Source: Solidesulfovibrio carbinolicus
GTDB lineage: Bacteria; Desulfobacterota; Desulfovibrionia; Desulfovibrionales; Desulfovibrionaceae
NCBI RefSeq assembly: GCF_004135975.1
Contig: NZ_CP026538.1
Location: 4,030,001-4,094,000 of the forward strand
DNA length: 64,000 bases
Direction of reading: 5' to 3'
Under the pieces are notes generated by a model. It searched no databases. It was given only the letters and a program-made list of their open reading frames with translations, and was not told the DNA's origin. The position numbers were made by a program, and so were the translations under genes. Numbering within the stretch: the first letter of the stretch is position 1; every line of letters starts with the position of its first letter. Below are positions 7,382 to 15,627 of this stretch, piece after piece.

Positions 7382-8719
7382 ATGCCGATCATCACCGCGC
7401 CGCCTTCCAAGTCCGTGTCCCACCGGGCCGTCATCGCCGCCAGCCTGGCCGCCGGCACCAGCCGCCTCACGGGTTTGCTCGATAGCCAGGACATTTCCCG
7501 CACCCGGGACTGCATGATTGCCATGGGCGCGGCCATGCACCCCCAAAGCGACGGCTCCGTGGTCGTCTCCGGCACCGCCGGCCGGCCCCTGGGCGGCGAA
7601 GACGAAGAAGAACATTCCGTCGCCCTCGACGTCGGCGAATCCGGCACCACCTGCCGCCTGCTCGTGGCCGTGGCCGCCGCCGGACGCGGCCATTTCCTGG
7701 TGCGCGGCCACGGCCGGATGCACGACCGCCCCATCGGCGAACTCGTCAACGCCCTGCTGCCCCTTGGCCCGGAATGCCTCTACCTCGAAAAATCCGGCTG
7801 CCCGCCCCTGGCCATCGTCACCCAGGGCCTGGCCGGCGGAACCACCGCCATCTCCCTGGAAGACAGCTCCCAATATCTCTCCGGGCTGCTGCTGGCCGCG
7901 CCCATGGCCGCCGGACCGCTGACCATCGAGATCATCGGCAAGAAAACCGTGTCCTGGCCCTACGTCGCCATCACCCTGTCCACCCTGGCCGATTTCGGCG
8001 TGCCCTTTGCCGTCCAGACCCGCCAGGGCGACGCCTGGGTCGAGGCCGACTGGCGCGCCATCACCGACGTCGTGCCCGGCCAGATCCGCTTCGCCATGCA
8101 GCCCGCCCGCTACAGGCCGCGCGAGTACGCCGTGGAAGCCGACTGGTCCAGCGCCTCCTACTTCCTGGCCGCCGGCGCCGTGGGACCGGCCCCGGTCACC
8201 GTGGCCGGCCTGCGCCAGGATTCGCTCCAAGGCGACCGGGCCATCCGCGACATCCTCGCCCGCATGGGCGCGCGCATCGAGGAAACGGCCGAAGGCCTCA
8301 CCGTCTTCCCGTCCGAACTGCACGGCCAGGAACTCGACATGGGCCGCTGCCCCGACCTCGTGCCCACCGTGGCCGCCGCCGCCTGCTTCGCCTCGGGCGA
8401 GACCATCATTAAAAACGTCGCCCACCTGCGCCTCAAGGAGTCCGACCGCATCGAAGCCGTGGCCGAAAACTGCACCCAGGCCGGAGCCGTGGTCACCACC
8501 CTGCCCGACGGGCTGCGCATCAAACCCAAAGCCCTGCGCACCGACCAGCGCGTGGAATTCTCCGCCTTCGACGACCACCGTTTAGCGATGTCCGCCGCCA
8601 TCTTCGAACTGGCCGGCATCGACGTGGTCATCGACAACCCCGGCTGCGTGGCCAAATCGTTCCCTACCTTCTGGGACAAATGGGAAGCCATACGCGAAGC
8701 GCTGCAGGACGAAGGGTAG
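7382..8719 (+). CDS. aroA: 3-phosphoshikimate 1-carboxyvinyltransferase (EPSP synthase)
   Basis: 445 residues, the usual EPSP synthase length. It joins shikimate-3-phosphate and phosphoenolpyruvate in the step before chorismate. Seen: the N-terminal PPSKSVSHRAVI (phosphate-binding Lys/Ser), DVGESGTTCRLL, GHGRMHDRPIGEL, and the C-terminal LRLKESDRIEAVAENC and DDHRLAMSAAIF. The ATG at 7382 follows GAGGA by about 6 bases; an upstream in-frame alternative start exists, but it falls in the repeat element. It is the fourth gene of the aromatic operon. Confidence 0.95.
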   Translation: MPIITAPPSKSVSHRAVIAASLAAGTSRLTGLLDSQDISRTRDCMIAMGAAMHPQSDGSVVVSGTAGRPLGGEDEEEHSVALDVGESGTTCRLLVAVAAAGRGHFLVRGHGRMHDRPIGELVNALLPLGPECLYLEKSGCPPLAIVTQGLAGGTTAISLEDSSQYLSGLLLAAPMAAGPLTIEIIGKKTVSWPYVAITLSTLADFGVPFAVQTRQGDAWVEADWRAITDVVPGQIRFAMQPARYRPREYAVEADWSSASYFLAAGAVGPAPVTVAGLRQDSLQGDRAIRDILARMGARIEETAEGLTVFPSELHGQELDMGRCPDLVPTVAAAACFASGETIIKNVAHLRLKESDRIEAVAENCTQAGAVVTTLPDGLRIKPKALRTDQRVEFSAFDDHRLAMSAAIFELAGIDVVIDNPGCVAKSFPTFWDKWEAIREALQDEG

Positions 8720-8768
8720 ACGAAGAAGGAAGAAATTAAGAAGGAAGAGCGGGCTCTGCCCGCACCCG

Positions 8769-8789
8769 CCGGGGGGCTGAGCCCCCCGG
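8769..8789 (+). repeat. 21-bp GC palindrome 3' of aroA
   Basis: Arms CCGGGGGGCT and AGCCCCCCGG around a single central G, 50 bases after the aroA stop. It is followed by ACCCCCCACAGGGGG, a second small hairpin. It is a member of the seven-copy family described in the findings. Confidence 0.8.
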
Positions 8790-8809
8790 ACCCCCCACAG
8801 GGGGAAAGG

Positions 8810-8867
8810 GCTTCGGGCGGTTTTCAGGTCGCGCCCAAGGCGGCGCGACCTGAAAACCGCCCGAAGC
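8810..8867 (+). repeat. Long perfect inverted repeat between aroA and tyrA
   Basis: Two perfectly matching 26-base arms (8810-8835 and 8842-8867; key blocks GCTTCGGGCGG, TTTTCAGGTC, GCGCC) around a 6-base loop, followed by AAAAAATAAATTT. It would form a very stable RNA hairpin inside the operon, 31 bases before the tyrA start. There is no downstream T-run on the plus strand, so it is not a classical terminator. Confidence 0.85.
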
Positions 8868-8898
8868 AAAAAATAAATTTCAGGAAGTTGACTACATT

Positions 8899-9801
8899 AT
8901 GCCAGATACGAACAAACCGGCAACATCCCCCTCCACCCAGGAAAAAGTTTTTGGGGAAGGAGGGGGGCCGGGGGAGGAAACCCCTTTTTTCAAAAAGGGG
9001 TTTCCTCCCCCGGGCGCGCCGCGCGCCATTTCCACTATCGCCCTGGTCGGGGCGCGGGGGGGCATGGGCCAGCTTATCGCGGCCAAATGCCGGGCGGCGG
9101 GCGTGGCTGTTCGGGAGTTGGACCGGCCGCTGACTGATGACGGCATCGCGGCGGCGCTGGCCGGGGCGGACATGGTGCTCGTTTCGGTGCCGGTCTACGC
9201 CACGGCCGAGGTGACGGCCAGGCTCGCGCCGTATCTGGCCGCGCCGCAGATTCTGGCCGACGTCGGGTCGGTCAAGACGCTGCCTATCGCCGCCATGGTC
9301 GAGGGCTACGCCGGCCCGGTGGTGGGCACGCATCCGCTTTTCGGCCCGGCTCCGGCCCAGGACGACGGGCTGCGGGTGGCGGTCATGGACGGCCGGCCCG
9401 GGCAGGACGTCTGGGCGACCGAGCTTGTGGCCGACTGGTGCCGCCGCATCGGCTTTGCCCCTTTCCCGTCCACGGCCGAGGAGCACGACAAGGCGGCGGC
9501 CTATGTCCAGGGCCTCAATTTCGTCACCACCGTGGCGTATCTGGCTTCCCAGACGGCCGGCGGCGAGGTGCGCAAGTACTTAACGCCCTCCTTCGAGCGC
9601 CGGCTGGTTTCGGCGGAAAAACTCATCACCAAGGACGCGGCGCTATTCACGGCCCTTTTCGAAGCCAACCCGCACAGCCATGAGGCCGTGCGAAACTACC
9701 GGAATTTCCTCAATATCGCCGCTGGCGGCGACATCGACCTGCTGGTGCGCCGGGCCGAGGCCTGGTGGACCGAGAAGACGGAAAAAAAGGACAACCCATG
9801 A
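8899..9801 (+). CDS. tyrA: Prephenate dehydrogenase, with a palindromic repeat in its N-terminal coding part
   Basis: A 300-residue NAD(P)-dependent enzyme converting prephenate to 4-hydroxyphenylpyruvate for tyrosine. The dinucleotide motif ALVGARGGMGQLIA begins only near residue 49. Residues 1-45 are unusual (KVFGEGGGPG, TPFFKKGFPPPG) and are encoded by a perfect palindrome with 22-base arms at 8968-9013. Later features are family-like (VGTHPLFGP; AEEHDKAAAYVQGLNF). The start ATG has AGGAAG about 11 bases upstream. No credible downstream start was found before the nucleotide-binding motif, so the repeat is apparently translated. The stop overlaps the trpE start by 4 bases (ATGA). Confidence 0.85.
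   Translation: MPDTNKPATSPSTQEKVFGEGGGPGEETPFFKKGFPPPGAPRAISTIALVGARGGMGQLIAAKCRAAGVAVRELDRPLTDDGIAAALAGADMVLVSVPVYATAEVTARLAPYLAAPQILADVGSVKTLPIAAMVEGYAGPVVGTHPLFGPAPAQDDGLRVAVMDGRPGQDVWATELVADWCRRIGFAPFPSTAEEHDKAAAYVQGLNFVTTVAYLASQTAGGEVRKYLTPSFERRLVSAEKLITKDAALFTALFEANPHSHEAVRNYRNFLNIAAGGDIDLLVRRAEAWWTEKTEKKDNP
8941..9013 (+). repeat. Poly-T/poly-A palindromic element inside tyrA
   Basis: Arms of 22 bases (8968-8989 and 8992-9013) with a two-base centre: CCGGGGGAGGAAACCCC then TTTTT, mirrored. It is preceded by AAAAAGTTTTTGGGGAAGG. Similar elements, with the same preceding AGTTTTTGGGAAGG-like block, lie before trpB and before ubiA. Here the element is in frame within the N-terminal coding region. 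Confidence 0.85.
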
Positions 9802-11216
9802 GTGCGATCAAGCTCCGCCAGGAAGGGACGTGGCTGCCGGCCGACGTCCAGACGCCTATCAGCCTGTTTCTCGGGCTTGTGGGCGAACGGCCCGGAATCC
9901 TTCTCGAAAGCGCCGAAGTCGACGGCCGCCTGGGCCGATACAGCCTCATCGCCTGGGATTTCCGCCTGCGCATCCGTTTGAAGGACGGCAAGCTCGACGT
10001 CAGCGCCCGGGACCAGCGGCTGGCCGGCCTGGAGAAGCATTCCGGCCGGGGCATGATGGAGGGGCTTCGGGCCGTGCTTACCGACCTCAACATCCTGGCC
10101 CCCGAGGGTTTTGACGACGTGCCGCCCATCACCCGCTCCCTGGTGGGCTATTTCGGCTACGGCGTGGCCGGGGTGTTCGAACCCAAGCTGGCCAAGGTGT
10201 TGCCGCCCGACGAGGCCGAATTCTGTCTGGTCTTGCCCGGCCGGGTGGTGCTTTTTGACCATGTCAAGCACCGCTGCCTGCATCTGTCCCTCGACGAGGG
10301 CAAAAAGGCCAAGATCGAGCACGCCAACATCTTCGCGCCCATGAACCGGCCGGTGCTGGGCAAGGTGGTCAACACCCCGGACGCCGAGGGCTACATGGAC
10401 GCGGTGGCCCAGTGCAAGGAGATGATCCGGGCCGGCGAGTGCATCCAGACCGTGCTGTCCACCCGCTTTGCCGCACCGTTTTCCGGCGACCCGTTTGTGG
10501 TCTACCGCCGGCTGCGCCAGGTGAACCCCTCGCCCTACATGTTTTTCATGCGTTTGCCGCGCGTGACGCTGCTGGGGTCGTCGCCGGAGCTGCTCATCCG
10601 CTGCCGCGACGGCGAGCTGACCACCTGCCCCATCGCCGGCACGCGCCACCGCAGCGCCGATCCCGTCGAGGACGACCGTCTGGCCGAGGAACTGCTGGCC
10701 GATCCCAAGGAGCGCGCCGAGCACGTCATGCTGGTGGACCTTGGCCGCAACGACCTGGGCCGCATGGCCGAAAAGGGCACGGTGAAGGTGGAGAAGTTCA
10801 TGACCGTGGAGCGGTTTTCCCATGTCATGCACATCGTCTCCTATGTCACGGCCAAGCTCAAAAAGGGCCTCGACGCCCTGGACGTGCTGCAATGCGCCTT
10901 CCCGGCCGGCACGCTTTCGGGCGCGCCCAAGGTGCGGGCCATGGAGATGATCGCGGACCTCGAAAACGCCCTGCCGCGCGGCCCCTACGCCGGCTGCATC
11001 GGCTGGATCGGCCTGGACGAAGGCCATGTGAACCTCGACACGGGCATCACCATCCGCAGCATATGGATTCGCGACGGCATGGCCTCGTGGCAGGCCGGCG
11101 CCGGCATCGTCTACGACTCGGACCCGGCTTCGGAATGGAAGGAGTGTCAAAACAAGGCCCGGGTCATCGCCGAAGTGCTGGCCGCCAAGGAGGAAGGCGA
11201 TGTTTTTACTTATTGA
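9798..11216 (+). CDS. trpE: Anthranilate synthase component I
   Basis: A 472-residue chorismate-utilising enzyme that makes anthranilate with ammonia supplied by TrpG. Typical C-terminal catalytic motifs are visible: GECIQTVLSTRF, PSPYMFFMR, CPIAGTRHRS, HVMLVDLGRNDLGR, TLSGAPKVRAMEMI and GAGIVYDSDPASEW. The N-terminal part contains the inhibitor-binding region (LLESAEVDGRLGRYS), so tryptophan feedback is likely. It starts within the tyrA stop codon (ATGA) and overlaps trpG by 17 bases, so translation of the three is coupled. Confidence 0.95.
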   Translation: MSAIKLRQEGTWLPADVQTPISLFLGLVGERPGILLESAEVDGRLGRYSLIAWDFRLRIRLKDGKLDVSARDQRLAGLEKHSGRGMMEGLRAVLTDLNILAPEGFDDVPPITRSLVGYFGYGVAGVFEPKLAKVLPPDEAEFCLVLPGRVVLFDHVKHRCLHLSLDEGKKAKIEHANIFAPMNRPVLGKVVNTPDAEGYMDAVAQCKEMIRAGECIQTVLSTRFAAPFSGDPFVVYRRLRQVNPSPYMFFMRLPRVTLLGSSPELLIRCRDGELTTCPIAGTRHRSADPVEDDRLAEELLADPKERAEHVMLVDLGRNDLGRMAEKGTVKVEKFMTVERFSHVMHIVSYVTAKLKKGLDALDVLQCAFPAGTLSGAPKVRAMEMIADLENALPRGPYAGCIGWIGLDEGHVNLDTGITIRSIWIRDGMASWQAGAGIVYDSDPASEWKECQNKARVIAEVLAAKEEGDVFTY

Positions 11217-11772
11217 TAACTTCGACTCGTTCACCTTCAACGTGGTGCAGGCCTTCCAGCAGTGCGGCCACGATCCGGTGGTGCTCAAAAACGACGACCC
11301 CAAGATTCTGGAGCTGGCCGCCTCGGGCAAGCTGGAGAAGGTCTGCATCTCCCCCGGCCCGAGCAACCCCACCAACGCCGGGCTGTGCCTGCAATTTCTG
11401 GAGCTGTTGCCGGCCACGACCCCGGTCTTCGGCGTCTGCCTGGGCCATCAGATTCTGGGCCATTTCGCCGGCGCGCCGGTCGTGGTCGCCGACCGCATCA
11501 TGCACGGCAAAACCTCCGACGTGTACCACCGCGAAACCGGCCTGTTCGAGGGCCTGCCCAACCCCATGGAGTGCTGCCGCTACCATTCGCTTTTGGTGCT
11601 GGCCTCCAAGGCTCCGGACAAGCTCGAAATCACGGCCTGGACCGAACAGAACGAAGTCATGGGGCTGCGCTATCGGGACCGGCCCTGGGTCGGCGTGCAG
11701 TTCCACCCGGAGTCGGTGTTTACGCCCGACGGCATGAAGCTGATCGGCAATTTCCCGGATAAGATTTTGTAA
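11200..11772 (+). CDS. trpG: Anthranilate synthase component II (glutamine amidotransferase)
   Basis: A 190-residue class I glutamine amidotransferase that feeds ammonia to TrpE. The catalytic cysteine lies in VFGVCLGHQILG, the oxyanion region is ISPGPSNPT, and the catalytic His/Glu pair is in VGVQFHPESVF. The start overlaps trpE by 17 bases, with AGGAGG-like sequence within trpE. It is the last native-looking trp gene before the HEPN/NTPase interruption; a GTG start for the HEPN gene lies 12 bases after its stop. Confidence 0.95.
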   Translation: MFLLIDNFDSFTFNVVQAFQQCGHDPVVLKNDDPKILELAASGKLEKVCISPGPSNPTNAGLCLQFLELLPATTPVFGVCLGHQILGHFAGAPVVVADRIMHGKTSDVYHRETGLFEGLPNPMECCRYHSLLVLASKAPDKLEITAWTEQNEVMGLRYRDRPWVGVQFHPESVFTPDGMKLIGNFPDKIL

Positions 11773-11784
11773 GGACGGCCAGAC

Positions 11785-12174
11785 GTGAACACCATCCCCG
11801 CCCTCATCGACAAGGCCGAGGCCAGCCTTCGCGCCGCGCGGCTGCTTGGCAGCGAGGGCTACTTCGATTTCGCCGTGGGTCGCCTCCACGCCGTCATGCG
11901 CTACGTGGCCGAGGCCTTCCTCATCCGCCACGGCTACCCCGTGGCCGATGCCGGCAACATCCCCTCGGCCTTTGCCCTGCACCTGACCGCCACCGGCTAC
12001 CTGCCCGAAACCTTCAACCGATTCTTAAGCGAAGCCGCCCGGCTGCGCGACCGGGCCGAAAACGAAACCGATACCGGCATCACCGCCGAAGACGTGTCCG
12101 AACAGATCGAACGGGCCAAGGCATTTTTGTACTTGGCCCGGGAAGAACTGGCAGAAAGCCACCGCAAAGAATAA
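11785..12174 (+). CDS. HEPN-domain protein (UPF0332-like)
   Basis: A 129-residue all-helical protein. KAEASLRAARLLGSEGYFDF followed by AVGRLHAVMRYVAEAFL resembles the start of HEPN/UPF0332 domains, and RLRDRAENETDTGIT resembles their second conserved block. Catalytic HEPN RNases usually carry an RX4-6H motif. I find none in that spacing, so ribonuclease activity is doubtful. GTG start with AAGGA 9-10 bases upstream. GC content is like the operon, so it may be an older resident than the AT-rich gene that starts 20 bases after it. A partner role with that NTPase is an inference from position only. Confidence 0.7.
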   Translation: MNTIPALIDKAEASLRAARLLGSEGYFDFAVGRLHAVMRYVAEAFLIRHGYPVADAGNIPSAFALHLTATGYLPETFNRFLSEAARLRDRAENETDTGITAEDVSEQIERAKAFLYLAREELAESHRKE

Positions 12175-12193
12175 CTTGAAGGGCAAAATAATC

Positions 12194-13870
12194 ATGTATA
12201 ATACCGCTAGAAAATCACTAAACGACTACTTAACACAGCATCTCGCATACAACACCACAAACGACTGCACACTTATAACGGGAGACTGGGGAACCGGGAA
12301 AAGTCATTTTATCAATCAGTACTTAGACAAACTTGCCAAAGATCAAAAAACAAACAGAATGATCATCTATACATCGTTATTCAAGGCGCACAGCATTGAC
12401 GCTTTGCAAAACGATGTTTTGTCAAAACACCAAAAGTGGAAAAAAGCCAGACAAAAGCTTGCGTTACTTTGGGGAGAAATAAAAAGTTGCATACCATACG
12501 CCTCATATGTCCCGACGAATTTTGTCTTTTCGCTCCTCGACGAGCAGGATTTTAAAAACTCCATAATTGTCTTCGATGATTTCGAAAGGCTTTCCCCAAA
12601 CATCGAACTTCAAAACGTTCTTGGTTACATTTCTGACCTAAAAGAAGTAAACAAATGCAAAATAATAATCATCACAAACGAACGCATCACAACAACAGAC
12701 AGCCCACAACCGCTTTACGATAGCGACAATGAACAAACACCAAAAAATAAAGTATTCCATGGCAAAGAAACATGGCACTCTTTTAAAGAAAAAATCGTTG
12801 ACAACTACTTCATTTTCAGACCAACCTCTGAAGAAAACATTGATATTTTACTCAACACCCACAAATTCAAGAATCTTTTATCTATCAAAGAAAAACTGTG
12901 TAGCCTCATAGAGGCTAACAAAATTATAAATATGCGTACAATACAAAAGATATTAAACAACATAAAACACTTTCCAATCATACTAAACAATCGACATTCA
13001 AAAATTTCACGCCAAAGCATAGAGTTCATTGTATCAAAAACGATAGAGCACAACCACAAAAACGTTGACAGAAGTAAATTTTACACAAGGTCTGCAACAG
13101 ACGAAGAAGCACCAGATGTCAACGCCATGATATTAGAGTTCATATTCTCTGGATACATCAATCTAGATCTGTTTAATAAATTATTCTCAGAATACATAAA
13201 AGAATCACGTCAAGATGAATCAATACACGAAACAATAACTAATTTTTATCACAATATTGGATCACACTCAAAAACTGCCACCGAAATGATCGTAAGCATC
13301 ATAAAGTCAAACAACGAACAGTTGCGCTACGGAACAATAATCAGGTTGCTTGTGTTTTTTCATAGGACAGACACCGATTTGTTTAACAAATACTCATACC
13401 TTTTTACCAAAATAATCACGTCAAGACTTCAGGAATACTATGCCCGACAAACTCTATATTCTGAAATTCATGAAACATTTCACGACATAGAGCACATATC
13501 ATTTTTAAATGAACTCGCAAAAGACGCTCTGGCAACAATAAACGCAAAAGAAAAAGAATCTATAATTTATAACGACGAAAAGATTAAAAAGATACTCTCT
13601 GCAAAAAACAGAATGAATAGCGACAAAACTATTACAAAAGACATTCCAAAGGAACGATGGCGAGACATAATCGAAAGGCGCGTCATAGACCTTCACGACG
13701 TCGCCATCATCCTAAATGATTGCTCCAAAGCGACACAAGATATGATTGTTTCAATTCTCCGTCCACTTCAAGGTGAACCATTTCTTAAAACCAAGCTCCA
13801 CGCATGTGGCCTTGAACAACACCTGCTTGAGCAGTTTTCGGAGGATACGCCAAATGGAAAAACACGTTGA
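12194..13870 (+). CDS. AT-rich KAP-like P-loop NTPase inserted in the trp operon
   Basis: 558 residues. Walker A is GDWGTGKS (30-37) and Walker B SIIVFDDFERLS (about 123-134, with DDFER), followed by KIIIITNER, a sensor-like strand. GDWGxGKS plus DDxxR is the KAP NTPase signature. The usual KAP membrane insertion is not obvious, although 90-115 is mildly hydrophobic. The remaining 400 residues are helical and charged, and I do not recognise them. Base composition is sharply AT-rich (AAA, ATA, TTA and AGA codons), unlike every neighbour, so recent transfer is likely. ATG chosen with GAAGGG about 9 bases upstream; a TTG lies at 12176. The 3' end overlaps trpD by 17 bases and contains the trpD ribosome binding site. 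Some KAP proteins act in phage defence; function here is unknown. Confidence 0.85.
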   Translation: MYNTARKSLNDYLTQHLAYNTTNDCTLITGDWGTGKSHFINQYLDKLAKDQKTNRMIIYTSLFKAHSIDALQNDVLSKHQKWKKARQKLALLWGEIKSCIPYASYVPTNFVFSLLDEQDFKNSIIVFDDFERLSPNIELQNVLGYISDLKEVNKCKIIIITNERITTTDSPQPLYDSDNEQTPKNKVFHGKETWHSFKEKIVDNYFIFRPTSEENIDILLNTHKFKNLLSIKEKLCSLIEANKIINMRTIQKILNNIKHFPIILNNRHSKISRQSIEFIVSKTIEHNHKNVDRSKFYTRSATDEEAPDVNAMILEFIFSGYINLDLFNKLFSEYIKESRQDESIHETITNFYHNIGSHSKTATEMIVSIIKSNNEQLRYGTIIRLLVFFHRTDTDLFNKYSYLFTKIITSRLQEYYARQTLYSEIHETFHDIEHISFLNELAKDALATINAKEKESIIYNDEKIKKILSAKNRMNSDKTITKDIPKERWRDIIERRVIDLHDVAIILNDCSKATQDMIVSILRPLQGEPFLKTKLHACGLEQHLLEQFSEDTPNGKTR

Positions 13871-14864
13871 ATGCCTCGAACTCTTGGCCATCGGCAAGGA
13901 CCTGCCCGCCGATCTCGCCACCTACGCCTTCCGGGCCATGTACACCGGCGAAATGCCCGCCTCGTGCGTGGGCGCGTTCCTCATGGGCCTCAAGACCAAG
14001 GGCGAGGCCGCCGTGGAAATCGCCGCCGGCGTCACCACCGCCCTGGAACAGGCCCGCTTGGTCGAAGGCCTCACCGGCCCGCGCATCGACACCTGCGGCA
14101 CCGGCGGCGACAACACCTGCTCGTTTAACTGCTCCACCGCCGTGGCGCTGTACCTCGCCGCCATGGGCCACAAGGTCGTCAAACACGGCAACCGCGCCGT
14201 GTCCAGCGCCTGCGGCAGCGCCGACGCCGTGGAATCCCTGGGCTTCCCCCTGGTCGTGGAACCCGACGCCGTGGCCGCCGAGCTGGACAAGCACAACTTC
14301 GTCTTCCTCTTCGCCCCCAACTACCATCCGGCCTTCAAGCGCATCGGCCCCATCCGCAAGGAACTCGGCGCGCGCACGCTGTTCAACCTCATGGGGCCGC
14401 TTTTGAACCCCGCCCGGCCCACGCACCAGATTCTCGGCGTGCCCACCTCGCGCCACGTCCCGCTCATGGCCGAGGTGCTGGCGCTCACCGGCCTGTCGCG
14501 CGGCGTGGTCGTCCACGGGGCCGGCGGCTTTGACGAGCTGACCCCGTTCGGCCCGGCCGACGTGTGCTGGGTCAAAGACGGCTGGCTCAAAAAGGAGCGC
14601 ATCGACCCGGCGACCCTTGGCGTGTCCGAAAGCAAGCTCGGCGACGTGGTGGTCTCGGGCCGCGACGAGGCCGTGGCCGTGCTGCAGGAGGTGCTCTCCG
14701 GCAAAGGCCCCCAAGCCATGCTCGACATGGTGGCCCTTAACCTCGGCTGCGCTCTGCACCTGCTCGAAGACGGCCTGACCCTGCGCCAGGGCGTGGACAA
14801 GGCCAAGGACGCCATCGCCCAGGGCGCGGCGGCCGCGTTTTTCAAGGACGTGTTCCATGCTTGA
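13854..14864 (+). CDS. trpD: Anthranilate phosphoribosyltransferase
   Basis: 336 residues. It transfers phosphoribose from PRPP to anthranilate. Motifs: IDTCGTGGDNTCSFNCST (PRPP loop), KHGNRAVSSACGSADAVE, and NLMGPLLNPARPTHQILGV. Its ATG at 13854 lies inside the 3' end of the KAP-like gene, with CGGAGGA 8-9 bases upstream also inside that gene, so expression now depends on transcription and perhaps translation through the foreign gene. The 3' end overlaps trpC by 8 bases. Confidence 0.95.
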   Translation: MEKHVECLELLAIGKDLPADLATYAFRAMYTGEMPASCVGAFLMGLKTKGEAAVEIAAGVTTALEQARLVEGLTGPRIDTCGTGGDNTCSFNCSTAVALYLAAMGHKVVKHGNRAVSSACGSADAVESLGFPLVVEPDAVAAELDKHNFVFLFAPNYHPAFKRIGPIRKELGARTLFNLMGPLLNPARPTHQILGVPTSRHVPLMAEVLALTGLSRGVVVHGAGGFDELTPFGPADVCWVKDGWLKKERIDPATLGVSESKLGDVVVSGRDEAVAVLQEVLSGKGPQAMLDMVALNLGCALHLLEDGLTLRQGVDKAKDAIAQGAAAAFFKDVFHA

Positions 14865-15627
14865 GAAGTTTCGGGCCGCCAAGGCGGCCGAAGTGCGCCG
14901 GCTGGTCGGCCTTGAGGCGGCCCAGCAGTTGCCCGAGCCATATAGGGGCAAACGGCCGTCCTTTTCCGACGCGCTCATCGCCAAGGCCCCCATGGCCGTC
15001 ATCGCCGAGTACAAGCGGGCCTCCCCATCCATGGGCGACATCAACCTGGGCCTTGGCCCGGACGACGTGGCCGCCATGTACGCCGCCTCGGGAGCCGCCG
15101 CCATCTCGGTCTTGACCGAAGAAACCTACTTCAAGGGGTCGCTGGACTACCTCGAAACCATGAGCCGCTGCGGCCTGCCGCTTTTGCGCAAGGACTTCCT
15201 GCTCCATCCCTTGCAAGTGGTGCAGACGGCGGCCACCAAGGCCTCGGCCTTGCTGCTGATTGTGCGGATGCTCACCGATGTGGAATTAAACGAGATGCTG
15301 CGCCTGACCTACGACGCGGGCCTGGAAGCCGTGGTCGAGGTCTTTGACGAGCGCGACCTGGAACGCGCCGAAGCCGCCGGCGCGCACATCATCCAGGTCA
15401 ACAACCGCGACCTGGATACGCTCAAAACCGACTTCGCCGTGGCCACCCGGCTGGCCGCCTACAAACGCCCCGGCCGGCTGTGGATCGCCGCCAGCGGCAT
15501 CAAGACCCGGGCCGACGTGGACGCCATGCAGTCGCTGGGCTTCGACGCCGTGCTGGTCGGCACCTCCATCATGGCCGAGGCCGACCCCGGCGCGGCCCTG
15601 GCCCGGCTGGCCGGGAGCGCGGCATGA
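14857..15627 (+). CDS. trpC: Indole-3-glycerol phosphate synthase
   Basis: A 256-residue TIM barrel that closes the indole ring. AVIAEYKRASPSMGDI carries the catalytic lysine region, followed by SVLTEETYFKGS, LLRKDFLLHPLQV, IQVNNRDLDTLKTD and IAASGIKTRADV. It starts 8 bases before the trpD stop and ends 4 bases into trpF, so it is part of a tightly coupled trpDCF block. It is separate from trpF, unlike the fused enterobacterial enzyme. Confidence 0.95.
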   Translation: MLEKFRAAKAAEVRRLVGLEAAQQLPEPYRGKRPSFSDALIAKAPMAVIAEYKRASPSMGDINLGLGPDDVAAMYAASGAAAISVLTEETYFKGSLDYLETMSRCGLPLLRKDFLLHPLQVVQTAATKASALLLIVRMLTDVELNEMLRLTYDAGLEAVVEVFDERDLERAEAAGAHIIQVNNRDLDTLKTDFAVATRLAAYKRPGRLWIAASGIKTRADVDAMQSLGFDAVLVGTSIMAEADPGAALARLAGSAA

